64,000 nt of DNA, from contig NZ_JAUSRH010000014.1 in NCBI RefSeq assembly GCF_030811715.1, positions 1 to 64,000 on the forward strand. Reading direction: 5' to 3'. This document shows, piece by piece, positions 1-6,742 of the stretch (its first letter is position 1; each line of letters begins with the position of its first letter). The notes beneath the pieces were generated by a model, which did not search any database, was not told the DNA's origin, and saw only the letters and a list, made by a program, of their open reading frames with translations. Source of the DNA: Sinomonas atrocyanea. Lineage in GTDB: Bacteria > Actinomycetota > Actinomycetes > Actinomycetales > Micrococcaceae. The translations under genes were made by a program, and so were the position numbers.

Positions 1-31
1 TGGCACACTATTGAGTTCTCAAACAACACGC
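1..31 (-). promoter_or_regulatory. rRNA operon leader, BoxA-type antitermination segment
   Basis: On the minus strand this edge reads TGTTGTTTGAGAACTCAA followed by TAGTGTGCCA. This closely resembles the BoxA/leader sequence that precedes 16S rRNA in many actinobacteria. It implies that an rRNA operon is transcribed leftward and that its 16S gene begins just outside the window. No mature rRNA sequence is visible here. The assignment rests on remembered leader sequences, not on an alignment; a tRNA-operon leader is the alternative. Confidence 0.6.
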
Positions 32-87
32 CGCACCCGGTAACAACCAGACCAGAACCAGCCAGGCCCTCCCGGAGCAACTTCTCA

Positions 88-116
88 AACCTACCAGAGC
101 GGCTTTCCCGACGCAA
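88..116 (-). promoter_or_regulatory. candidate rRNA promoter
   Basis: On the minus strand a TTGCGT hexamer (111-116) is separated by 17 bases from TAGGTT (88-93), about 60 bases upstream of the BoxA-like segment. Position and spacing fit a sigma-A promoter for the leftward rRNA operon. Both boxes are imperfect. The rest of 120-338 shows nothing else I recognise. Confidence 0.35.
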
Positions 117-338
117 ATTCGTTGTTCCGAATTCTCTTCGTGGGAAGTCACCCGAACCGTGTTTCCGGCCGCGACTCAGCGCTTCCGTTTCCGGTTCTTC
201 TGGTGGGGTTTGGCCGTCTGCGTCCTCCGCGTTTCCGCGGCAACCCCCGACGACTCCGAGAACATTACCGGTGGGGCGGACGTCGGGCAAATCGCCTGCA
301 TCCCGGGCGTGTCGCCGACCGGCCCCGCCCCGGGAACG

Positions 339-375
339 CCGAAGGGCGGCACCCACACGGGGTGCCGCCCTTCGG
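339..375 (-). terminator. hairpin terminator of the rpmB-rpmG-rpsN operon
   Basis: A perfect 16-bp inverted repeat (339-354 and 360-375) with a 5-base loop begins 33 bases after the rpsN stop codon. There is no T-tract, which is common for terminators in high-GC actinobacteria. It separates the ribosomal protein operon from the downstream rRNA leader. Confidence 0.7.
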
Positions 376-408
376 ACGGGTCTGCACTTCGCCCAGAGGG
401 CGGAGTTC

Positions 409-714
409 CTACCAGGACGACTTGGTGACGCCCGGAAGCTCGCCCTTGTGGGCCATCTCGCGGAAGCGGACGCGCGAGATGCCGAACTTCTGGAACGTGC
501 CGCGCGGGCGGCCGTCGATCTGGTCGCGGTTGCGCAGGCGCACCGGCGAGGCGTTGCGCGGGAGCTTCTGGAGACCGAGGCGGGCTGCCTCGCGGGCCTC
601 GTCGGTCGCGTTCTCGTCGACGAGGGTCTTCTTCAGCTCGGCGCGCTTCGCGGCGTAGTGCTCAACGATGGCCTTGCGCTGCTCGTTGCGGGCAATCTTG
701 GACTTCTTGGCCAT
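409..714 (-). CDS. rpsN: 30S ribosomal protein S14, zinc-independent form
   Basis: The 101-residue protein is the long form of S14 and starts [14 protein letters not shown]. It carries the conserved segments [22 protein letters not shown] and [12 protein letters not shown]. It lacks the two CxxC pairs that bind zinc in the short S14 form. It is the last gene of rpmB-rpmG-rpsN, starting two bases after the rpmG stop codon. In Micrococcus luteus S14 is reported to be absent from the spc operon, so in this family the copy may be the only S14; that cannot be tested from this window. Confidence 0.95.
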   Translation of the reverse strand: MAKKSKIARNEQRKAIVEHYAAKRAELKKTLVDENATDEAREAARLGLQKLPRNASPVRLRNRDQIDGRPRGTFQKFGISRVRFREMAHKGELPGVTKSSW

Positions 715-716
715 GT

Positions 717-887
717 TTAGCGCTCCTCTCGGAAGTCGACGTGCTTGCGGACGACCGGGTCGTACTTCTTCATGACCAGACGATCGGGGTCGTTGCGACG
801 GTTCTTGCGGGTCACGTAGGTGTACCCGGTGCCCGCCGTGGACTTGAGCTTGATGATGGGACGAGCGTCCTTGTCCTTCTTGGCCAT
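717..887 (-). CDS. rpmG: 50S ribosomal protein L33, cysteine-free form
   Basis: The 56-residue protein runs from [19 protein letters not shown] to [12 protein letters not shown]. The central segment [24 protein letters not shown] is typical of L33, but the positions that hold the two zinc-binding CxxC motifs in the other form have no cysteine. The start ATG shares its A with the rpmB stop codon (TGATG), so translation is probably coupled. The gene lies between rpmB and rpsN. Confidence 0.95.
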   Translation of the reverse strand: MAKKDKDARPIIKLKSTAGTGYTYVTRKNRRNDPDRLVMKKYDPVVRKHVDFREER

Positions 888-1123
888 CAGAGCTTCACAC
901 CCTTCGCAAGCAGCTCGGAGACAACCGCGTCAATGCCGCGGACGTCGATGGTCTTGATGCCACGGGCCGACACCGTCAGGGTGACGTTGCGGCGCAGGGA
1001 CGGGACCCAGTAGCGCTTCTTCTGGATGTTGGGGTCGAACCGACGCTTGGTGCGGCGGTGCGAGTGGGAAATGCTGTGACCGAATGAGGGCGATGCCCCG
1101 GTCACCTGGCAATGCGCTGCCAT
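887..1123 (-). CDS. rpmB: 50S ribosomal protein L28
   Basis: The 78-residue protein starts [20 protein letters not shown] and contains the L28 core [22 protein letters not shown]. It has one cysteine only, as in the zinc-independent RpmB2 of mycobacteria. A GGAGGAG ribosome site lies seven bases before ATG. The rpmB-rpmG-rpsN order is the operon that Zur represses in several actinobacteria. I looked for a Zur-type palindrome in 1124-1354 and found none, so zinc control is not supported here. Confidence 0.95.
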   Translation of the reverse strand: MAAHCQVTGASPSFGHSISHSHRRTKRRFDPNIQKKRYWVPSLRRNVTLTVSARGIKTIDVRGIDAVVSELLAKGVKL

Positions 1124-1354
1124 GTTCGCTCCTCCAAGGTGTAGTCAAACAGTTGCAGTAAAAATGGCGTTCCGCATGAGCGTCCCGCCACCTCGATGCA
1201 CCGTTCGCCTGCAGCTTTCCGGAGGGTGAACCAGGCGGGGTGAGAGCCAGCCGAAGTTCCCTCGCCGCGGTTTGACGGTGACTTCAGTGCCGATAGTGGA
1301 AACCACTGCATACGACAGCGTTAAATACTAGGCGGCGCGCCCCGGTGCCGCAAA

Positions 1355-1810
1355 TCAGCCCGCGGCACCCACGGTCTCCTTGAGCCTGCCGAGGATGCGG
1401 CCGGACCAGCCGCCGCCCATGATGGTACGCGCCATCTGGTCACCCGGGTGATCCGGGCGGTAGCCCGCCTGGGCGATCGTGAGGCGCGTGCCGCCGTCGT
1501 GCGCCTCGAGGCGGAAGGTGACGGTCGTGGCCATGTCGTTCCCCTCCCCCTCGTCCGCCCACGAGATGACGAGCAGCTCGGGCTCGCGGAGCTCGAGGAC
1601 CTCGCACGCGATGAGCCCAGAGAAGCGGGCGGCCGGAATGGGCTCGGTGCGGAAGTGGAAGCGGTGGCCCACGGCGGGAGCGAAGTCGTTGGGCATGAGC
1701 CACTGGGCGAGCAGCTCGGGCGTGGTCAGCGCGTGCCACACCGCGGCCGGCGGCTGCGGCAGGAAGTCCTCGACGCGGACCTCGGTGCGGTCTGCGGTGG
1801 CGTCCGTCAT
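1355..1810 (-). CDS. SRPBCC/AHSA1-type protein
   Basis: This 151-residue protein has the START-like fold pattern of the AHSA1 group: VEDFLPQPPAAVWHALTTPELLAQWL at the N-terminus, a central strand LLVISWADEGEGN, and the C-terminal helix with GGGWSGRILGRLKE. Such proteins bind hydrophobic ligands in a cavity; the ligand here is unknown. Its start overlaps the stop of the upstream ArsR-type gene by four bases (ATGA). ArsR-SRPBCC pairs are frequent in actinobacteria and suggest that the regulator controls this gene. Confidence 0.85.
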   Translation of the reverse strand: MTDATADRTEVRVEDFLPQPPAAVWHALTTPELLAQWLMPNDFAPAVGHRFHFRTEPIPAARFSGLIACEVLELREPELLVISWADEGEGNDMATTVTFRLEAHDGGTRLTIAQAGYRPDHPGDQMARTIMGGGWSGRILGRLKETVGAAG

Positions 1811-2142
1811 GGTTCCTCTTTCTCCAGGAGTGCGGCGAGCCGCGGGGTGCGGCCGCGCCAGAAGTCCTCGTAGGGCTCAAGCCAGGCCCGCAGCAGGGCG
1901 AGGGGCTCCGGCGTCAGCGAGTAGTAGCGGTTCCGGCCCGCCTGCCGCTCGGCGACGAGGCCGACGCCGCGCAGCACCTTGAGGTGCTCGGCGACGCTGG
2001 GTCGGGCCATCTCGTACCGGTCCGCGAGCGCCTGCGCCGTCTGCGCCCCATCGAGGAGCGCCGCGAGGAGGTCCCGCCGCACCGGGTGCGCGAGGGCCGC
2101 GAACACGTGGTCGGTGGGGGTCTCCCGGCTCTGACGAGGCAT
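1807..2142 (-). CDS. ArsR-family transcriptional regulator
   Basis: This 111-residue winged-helix repressor has the helix-turn-helix at about residues 35-58 (ALADRYEMARPSVAEHLKVL) followed by the wing GLVAERQAGRNRYYSLTPEPL. It lacks the ELCVCD-type cysteine motif of metal sensors, so it is more likely one of the non-metal members found beside SRPBCC genes. A palindrome 14 bases upstream of its start, placed between a TTGACG box and the gene, suggests autoregulation. Confidence 0.88.
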   Translation of the reverse strand: MPRQSRETPTDHVFAALAHPVRRDLLAALLDGAQTAQALADRYEMARPSVAEHLKVLRGVGLVAERQAGRNRYYSLTPEPLALLRAWLEPYEDFWRGRTPRLAALLEKEEP

Positions 2143-2155
2143 GCACCCAGATTAG

Positions 2156-2171
2156 GTAGGAAAATTCCTAC
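2156..2171 (-). promoter_or_regulatory. candidate ArsR operator
   Basis: GTAGGAA and TTCCTAC form a perfect 7+7 inverted repeat around two bases, in an AT-rich island of a very GC-rich region. On the minus strand it follows TTGACG (2173-2178), so the site would lie inside the arsR promoter spacer. This placement is typical of an autorepressor operator. Protein binding is inferred. Confidence 0.5.
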
Positions 2172-2259
2172 GCGTCAACGCGGGGCGCGTCGGGAATGGA
2201 TGCGCAGAGATTTTAGTTGTAACTTCAAGTAAGTACCCGACCACCGAAGGAAGACCACC

Positions 2260-2904
2260 ATGAGCGACATCACCATCATCGGCACCGGCAGCATGGCCCG
2301 CGGCATCGCCTCCCGCGCGGTCGCGGCGGGCAAGAGCATCCAGCTCCTCGCCCACGAGGACAGGGCCAAGGCCGAGACCCTCGCGGACGAGCTCGGCGGG
2401 ACGGTCACCCCGGGCGTGCTCGGCGACGACATCACGGGCGCCATCGTGATCCCGGCCGTGTACTTCGACGCCTCGAAGGCCATCGCCGCCCAGTACCGCG
2501 ACGCCCTCGCCGGCAAGGTCTACGTGGACGTCACCAACCCGGTCGACTTCGCGACCTTCGACGGCCTCGCGGTCGCGACGGGCACCTCCGCCGCGGAGGA
2601 GCTCCAGAAGCTGACCCCGGCCAAGGTCGTCAAGGCCTTCAACACGACCTTCGGCGGAACGCTCGTCTCGGGCGCCGTGTCCGGCCAGGAGCTCGACGTC
2701 CTGATCGCGGGGGACGACGAGGCCGCCGTGCAGGCCGTCGCCGACTTCGTCTCCGCGGCGAGCCTCAACGCCGTCGTGGTCGGCCCGCTGCGCCGGGCGC
2801 AGCAGCTCGAGCAGACGGGCTTCCTCAACATCCTGCTCTCGGCCAACGAGTCGCTGCCCGAGTACCAGTGGAACTCGGCGCTGAAGTTCCTCCCGGCGGC
2901 CTGA
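2260..2904 (+). CDS. NADPH-dependent F420 reductase-like oxidoreductase
   Basis: The 214-residue protein is one Rossmann domain. It starts MSDITIIGTGSMARGIASRA (dinucleotide fold GxGxMA), then has TNPVDFATFDG, VVKAFNTTFGG, and an acidic LIAGDDEAAVQAV strand typical of the F420-dependent NADP reductase/NAD-binding family. It is shorter than ketol-acid-type reductases and has no second dimerisation domain. A GAAGGAAG ribosome site precedes ATG. Upstream, 2205-2240 is AT-rich with small dyads (AGTT-GT-AACT) that could be a promoter or operator. The substrate is not known. Confidence 0.8.
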   Translation: MSDITIIGTGSMARGIASRAVAAGKSIQLLAHEDRAKAETLADELGGTVTPGVLGDDITGAIVIPAVYFDASKAIAAQYRDALAGKVYVDVTNPVDFATFDGLAVATGTSAAEELQKLTPAKVVKAFNTTFGGTLVSGAVSGQELDVLIAGDDEAAVQAVADFVSAASLNAVVVGPLRRAQQLEQTGFLNILLSANESLPEYQWNSALKFLPAA

Positions 2905-2911
2905 CCGAACC

Positions 2912-3373
2912 CTATGCGCCCTCGACGAGCGCGGCCAGCCGGTCCACCGAGGCCCGCAGCTTCTCCGCGGTCGTCGCACGGGCGCGCGGGAGGCGCTGCG
3001 GGTCCTCGAGCCGGGTCCAGTCGTAGGTGTGCCGCACGAGCGTCCGGCCCTCCCCCTGCGGCTCGAGCTCCCAGCGCCACAGCTGCCCGATCGGCGCACC
3101 GCCCTCCTCAGCCGGCATCCACCCGATGCGCCGACCCTCCTCGAACTCGACCACGTGGTTCTCGCGGACGGCGCCCTTGGTGAGGGTCATCCGGAAGACG
3201 TCGCCCACGGCGGTGACCCGCTGCCCGGCGGGGGCCTCGCCGAGGTTGTCGTTGCCGTCCCACCGCGGCTGCGCGGCGGGGTCGGCGATCAGCTCGAAGA
3301 TGGCGTTGCCCGGTGCCTCGATGACGCGCTCGGCGCTCACGACACGGGACTCGGCGGAGGGGGAATCAGTCAT
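2912..3373 (-). CDS. SRPBCC family protein
   Basis: A 153-residue polyketide-cyclase/START-like protein: VVSAERVIEAPGNAIFELIADPAAQPRWDG opens the fold, and the C-terminus has the long helix TTAEKLRASVDRLAALVEG. The reading frame extends 22 codons further upstream, but that part is translated from an inverted repeat and is not family-like, so the ATG at 3373 (MTDSPSAES) was chosen. It is convergent with the 2260 gene, seven bases apart. Ligand and role are unknown. Confidence 0.8.
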   Translation of the reverse strand: MTDSPSAESRVVSAERVIEAPGNAIFELIADPAAQPRWDGNDNLGEAPAGQRVTAVGDVFRMTLTKGAVRENHVVEFEEGRRIGWMPAEEGGAPIGQLWRWELEPQGEGRTLVRHTYDWTRLEDPQRLPRARATTAEKLRASVDRLAALVEGA

Positions 3374-3417
3374 GGCGCCAGTCAACCATCCCGCCGGCAG
3401 GCGGGGAAGCCAGGCGG

Positions 3418-3476
3418 ACGACGCCGGCCCCGCACCCACCGCTCGCGAGGAGCCGGGGGTGCGGGGCCGGCGTCGT
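3418..3476. repeat. palindromic repeat (AHDAG family) doubling as a hairpin
   Basis: A perfect 20-bp inverted repeat (3418-3437 and 3457-3476) with a 19-base loop lies between the lipase stop and the start of the SRPBCC gene. Both arms contain the CCGGCGTCGT core that recurs elsewhere in the window. It could stop transcription coming from the lipase gene. Confidence 0.75.
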
Positions 3477-3523
3477 GCACGGCCGCGGAACGGGACCGGA
3501 CGCAGATCAGGACCAGATGAGGA

Positions 3524-4372
3524 CTAGACGCAGGCCGGGCGGAAGGACGGGTCCGCGGGACCGGCCTGGAGGAGTGCGTTCGAGACGAGGGCCCAGACGT
3601 TCGGGTCATTGGGCGACTGGTCGTGCTCGATGGCATCCAGCGGGCAGTAGTCCTGCAGCACGAGGTTGGTGACCTGCTTGGAGGAGCCTGCCAGCGCCTG
3701 GGACGTGTACGGGGTGACCACCTCGTCGTAGCGGGTGGAGATGACGGTGTACGACGGCCCCGCCACAGTGTCGCCGACGGAGTTGAGCTGGGCCATGAAC
3801 GACGAGCCCGCGTGCTGGTCGGCACAGGCCTGGCACGCCGTGCTCGTGGCGGTCGTGTCGAGGACCATCCCCGCGGGCGAGGGCGCGATGAGGCCCTGCG
3901 TGCCGTGGTTGGACGGCGCGATGCCGATCAGCTGGTGCACGTACTTGGCGCCGCCGAGGAAGCCCATGTAGTAGCGCGGCATCATGCCGCCCTGGCTGTG
4001 TCCCACGAGGTCGACCTGCTTGGCGCCGGTCGCGCCGAGCACGGACTGCACGAACTGCCCGAGTTCGGCCGCGGAGTCCGCGACGGGGCCGCTCGCGGGC
4101 ACGCCGTTCACCACGCCGTAGTTGAGGGAGAAGACGCAGTAGCCCTGGTCCTTGAGGACCGGCGAGAGCAGGGCCCAGTTCTTGTACATCGTCTCGAACG
4201 TGCCGGGGACGAGGACCACCGGATACGGGTGGACGGCGGAGGGCTTGCAGGTGAAGTCGTTCGCCCCGGGCGGGTCGGGCGAGACCGAGTCGGCCTGGGC
4301 GGCCGGCGCCGCGACGAGGCTGACGGCCAGCAGGGCGGCGGAGAGCAGTGCGGTGAAGTGGAATCGGCGCAT
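3524..4372 (-). CDS. secreted triacylglycerol lipase/esterase
   Basis: The predicted 282-residue precursor starts MRRFHFTALLSAALLAVSLVAAPAAQADS, a Sec signal peptide with a cleavage site after AQA. The mature protein is a class 2 alpha/beta-hydrolase lipase: VVLVPGTFETMYKNWALLSP (oxyanion region), nucleophile elbow GHSQGG, the acid in STRYDEVVTPY, and the histidine in AIEHDQSPND. Four cysteines may form disulfides. It is likely exported to hydrolyse lipids or short esters. The ATG at 4372 has GGAGG six bases upstream; the frame is open further up but lacks a signal-peptide start there. Confidence 0.88.
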   Translation of the reverse strand: MRRFHFTALLSAALLAVSLVAAPAAQADSVSPDPPGANDFTCKPSAVHPYPVVLVPGTFETMYKNWALLSPVLKDQGYCVFSLNYGVVNGVPASGPVADSAAELGQFVQSVLGATGAKQVDLVGHSQGGMMPRYYMGFLGGAKYVHQLIGIAPSNHGTQGLIAPSPAGMVLDTTATSTACQACADQHAGSSFMAQLNSVGDTVAGPSYTVISTRYDEVVTPYTSQALAGSSKQVTNLVLQDYCPLDAIEHDQSPNDPNVWALVSNALLQAGPADPSFRPACV

Positions 4373-4428
4373 CGGCGACCTCCGGTGTTTCGGGCCGCGG
4401 GCTCCGTTGCCCGCGGACTGGAAGTTAC

Positions 4429-4456
4429 TCTGTAGTAGGTCTGGAAGCGGTCGCAA
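4429..4456 (-). promoter_or_regulatory. candidate lipase promoter
   Basis: On the minus strand TTGCGA (4451-4456) and TACAGA (4429-4434) are 16 bases apart, about 57 bases upstream of the lipase ATG. A TGCAC-GAAT-GTGCA dyad at 4474-4487 lies just upstream and could bind a regulator. Confidence 0.4.
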
Positions 4457-4586
4457 GGGTGATCCACGTCATATGCACGAATGTGCAGCTGGCGCCGAGA
4501 GCCCCATCGCAGTTCGCTGCCGCCCTCGGCCGCTGCATGCACATCCTCGCGCGCCGGCGCGGCGCCCCACGGGACCTTCGGCCCCC

Positions 4587-4615
4587 TTACCGGCCAGTAG
4601 GGAGCGGCGTACCAT
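4587..4615 (+). promoter_or_regulatory. candidate promoter of the acyl-CoA dehydrogenase gene
   Basis: TTACCG (4587-4592) and TACCAT (4610-4615) are 17 bases apart and lie 60 bases before the ATG at 4675, which has AGGGG as ribosome site. Each box matches the sigma-A consensus at four of six positions. The remaining part of 4373-4674 holds only the divergent lipase promoter region. Confidence 0.4.
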
Positions 4616-4674
4616 GAGTCAACAGCTGAAGGGTCACCGGCCCGCGGCGGCCCCTGGACGCTAGGGGAACCGCC

Positions 4675-6699
4675 ATGAGCACGGACATCGACCCTGCCAG
4701 TGCTGAAGCAGCCAGTGCTGACGCAGCCAGCATCACAGCAGCCAGCGCCGCCGAGGGAAAGGCCCCGGGCTGGGAGGAGTCCCGCGCCGTCGCCGAGGCC
4801 AGCCGGCAGACCGACTGGGAGCGGCCGAGCTTCGCCAAGGCCCTCTATCTGGGCGACTTCCAGTGGGACCTCATGCACCCCGTCCCCGAGTCCACGCGGG
4901 AGGACGCCGAGCGCGGCGAGGCGTTCCTCGAGCGGCTCCGCGGCGTGCTGGCGACCATGGACGGCGGCCGCATCGAGGCCGAGGACCGCATCCCCGACGA
5001 GTACCTCCGATCCCTCGCAGAGATCGGCGCCTTCGGGATGAAGATCCCCACGGAGTACGGCGGGCTCGGCCTCTCCCTCGCCTACTACGGGCGCGCGCTC
5101 ATGCTCGTGGGCTCACTCCACCCCTCGCTCGGTGCGCTCCTGTCCGCGCACCAGTCAATCGGCGTGCCCGAGCCTGTGAAGATGTTCGGCTCCGCGGAGC
5201 AGAAGCGGCAGTTCCTCCCGCGCTGCGCGGCCGGCGCGGTGACCGCCTTCCTCCTCACCGAACCGGACGTCGGCTCCGACCCGGCCCGGCTCACGACGAC
5301 CGCGCGGCTCTCCGAGGACGGCCTCAGCTACATCCTGGACGGGTCCAAGCTGTGGACCACCAACGGGGTGATCGCCGAGCTCGTGGTCATCATGGCCACG
5401 GTGCTCCCCCACGGATCCGCCGGCACGGGAGGGGAAGCCGTGCCCGCAGGCAAGGGCGGGATCACCGCCTTCGTCGTGGAGATGGACACCCCCGGGATCA
5501 CGGTCGAGAACCGCAACTCCTTCATGGGGCTCAAGGGCCTCGAGAACGGTGTGACCCGGTTCGACGGCGTCCGCGTGCCTGCCGCGAACCGCGTGGGCCG
5601 CGAGGGCCAGGGCCTCAAGATCGCGCTCACCACGCTCAACACCGGCCGGCTCTCCATCCCGGCCATGTGCGCCGGGGGCGCGAAGTGGTCCCTCAAGATC
5701 GCCCGCGGCTGGTCGGCGGCCCGGGTGCAGTGGGGGCGCCCGATCGGCGAGCACGAGGCCGTCGCGACGAAGATCGCATTCATGGCCACCACCGCGTTCG
5801 CGCTCGAGGCCGTCTTCGAGGTCTCCGCCGCGCTCGCCGACGCGGGCATGAAGGACGTGCGGATCGAGGCGGCGCTCGCCAAGCTGTGGTCCTCCGAGAT
5901 GGCCTACAGGGTGGCGGACGAGCTCGTGCAGATCCGCGGCGGCCGCGGCTACGAGACGGCAGAGTCCCTGCGCGCCCGCGGCGAGCGGGCCGTGCCGGCC
6001 GAGCAGCTCGTGCGCGACCTGCGCATCAACCGCATCTTCGAAGGCTCCACCGAGATCATGCACCTCCTGATCGCGCGCGAGGCGGTGGACGCGCACCTCG
6101 CCGCCGCCGGCGACCTCGCCCGCGCCGACGCGACGCTGTCCGAGAAGGCCCGCGCCGCCAAGGATGCCTCGGGCTTCTACGCCAAGTGGCTCCCCCGGCT
6201 CCTGGCCGGCGAGGGCAACGACCCGCGCGCCTACCGCGGATTCGGGGCGCTCGCCAAGCACCTGCGCTACGTCGAGCGCGCCTCCCGCCGCCTGGCCCGG
6301 CACACCTTCGCCGGCATGGGCCGCTGGCAGGCCGCCCTCGAGCACCGGCAGGCCTTCCTCGGACGGATCGTGGACATCGGCGCCGAGCTCTTCGCGATGG
6401 CAGCCGCCTGCGCCTGGTCCGAGCACCTGCGGTCCACGGGCGCGGACGGCGCGGAGAGCGCCCGGGACCTCGCCGAGGCGTTCTGCGAGCAGTCGCGGCG
6501 CCGCGTCGAGGCGCTCTTCGCCGCGCTGTGGGACAACACGGACGACGCCGACCGGCGCCTCGCGCGCCGCGTCCTCGCCGGAGAGTTCACGTGGCTCGAG
6601 GACGGCGTGCTCGACCCCTCTGAGGGCACCGGGCCGTGGATCGCGCCGCGTTCCGAGGGCCCGGGCACGCGGCGCGACCTGCACCGCGACGTGCGGTGA
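4675..6699 (+). CDS. long-form acyl-CoA dehydrogenase (VLCAD-like)
   Basis: At 674 residues this flavoenzyme is much longer than the usual 380-400 and has the extra C-terminal helical domain seen in very-long-chain enzymes. After an Ala-rich, 15-bp-periodic N-terminal tail (residues 5-22), the dehydrogenase core runs from about 75 to 470: FAD/substrate segment FLLTEPDVGSDPARL, GSKLWTTNG, and the catalytic glutamate in RIFEGSTEIMHLL. It probably oxidises acyl-CoA to 2-enoyl-CoA in beta-oxidation, passing electrons to ETF. Chain length is inferred from the domain layout only. It stands alone and converges with the GH31 gene. Confidence 0.85.
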   Translation: MSTDIDPASAEAASADAASITAASAAEGKAPGWEESRAVAEASRQTDWERPSFAKALYLGDFQWDLMHPVPESTREDAERGEAFLERLRGVLATMDGGRIEAEDRIPDEYLRSLAEIGAFGMKIPTEYGGLGLSLAYYGRALMLVGSLHPSLGALLSAHQSIGVPEPVKMFGSAEQKRQFLPRCAAGAVTAFLLTEPDVGSDPARLTTTARLSEDGLSYILDGSKLWTTNGVIAELVVIMATVLPHGSAGTGGEAVPAGKGGITAFVVEMDTPGITVENRNSFMGLKGLENGVTRFDGVRVPAANRVGREGQGLKIALTTLNTGRLSIPAMCAGGAKWSLKIARGWSAARVQWGRPIGEHEAVATKIAFMATTAFALEAVFEVSAALADAGMKDVRIEAALAKLWSSEMAYRVADELVQIRGGRGYETAESLRARGERAVPAEQLVRDLRINRIFEGSTEIMHLLIAREAVDAHLAAAGDLARADATLSEKARAAKDASGFYAKWLPRLLAGEGNDPRAYRGFGALAKHLRYVERASRRLARHTFAGMGRWQAALEHRQAFLGRIVDIGAELFAMAAACAWSEHLRSTGADGAESARDLAEAFCEQSRRRVEALFAALWDNTDDADRRLARRVLAGEFTWLEDGVLDPSEGTGPWIAPRSEGPGTRRDLHRDVR

Positions 6700-6708
6700 G
6701 CCGGGCGC

Positions 6709-6740
6709 GGCGGGCGCGCGGCCGGCGTCGTGCGCCCGCC
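6709..6740. terminator. hairpin containing the AHDAG-family repeat core
   Basis: GGCGGGCGC (6709-6717) and GCGCCCGCC (6732-6740) form a perfect 9-bp stem between the convergent acyl-CoA dehydrogenase and GH31 genes. The loop and right arm hold the repeat core GCCGGCGTCGTGCG (6721-6734). It is well placed to act as a bidirectional terminator. Confidence 0.55.
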
Positions 6741-6742
6741 CC

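Noticed and set aside
1124-1354. Zur operator upstream of rpmB
   Set aside because: No AT-rich palindrome of the Zur type was found; the sequence shows only a ribosome site.
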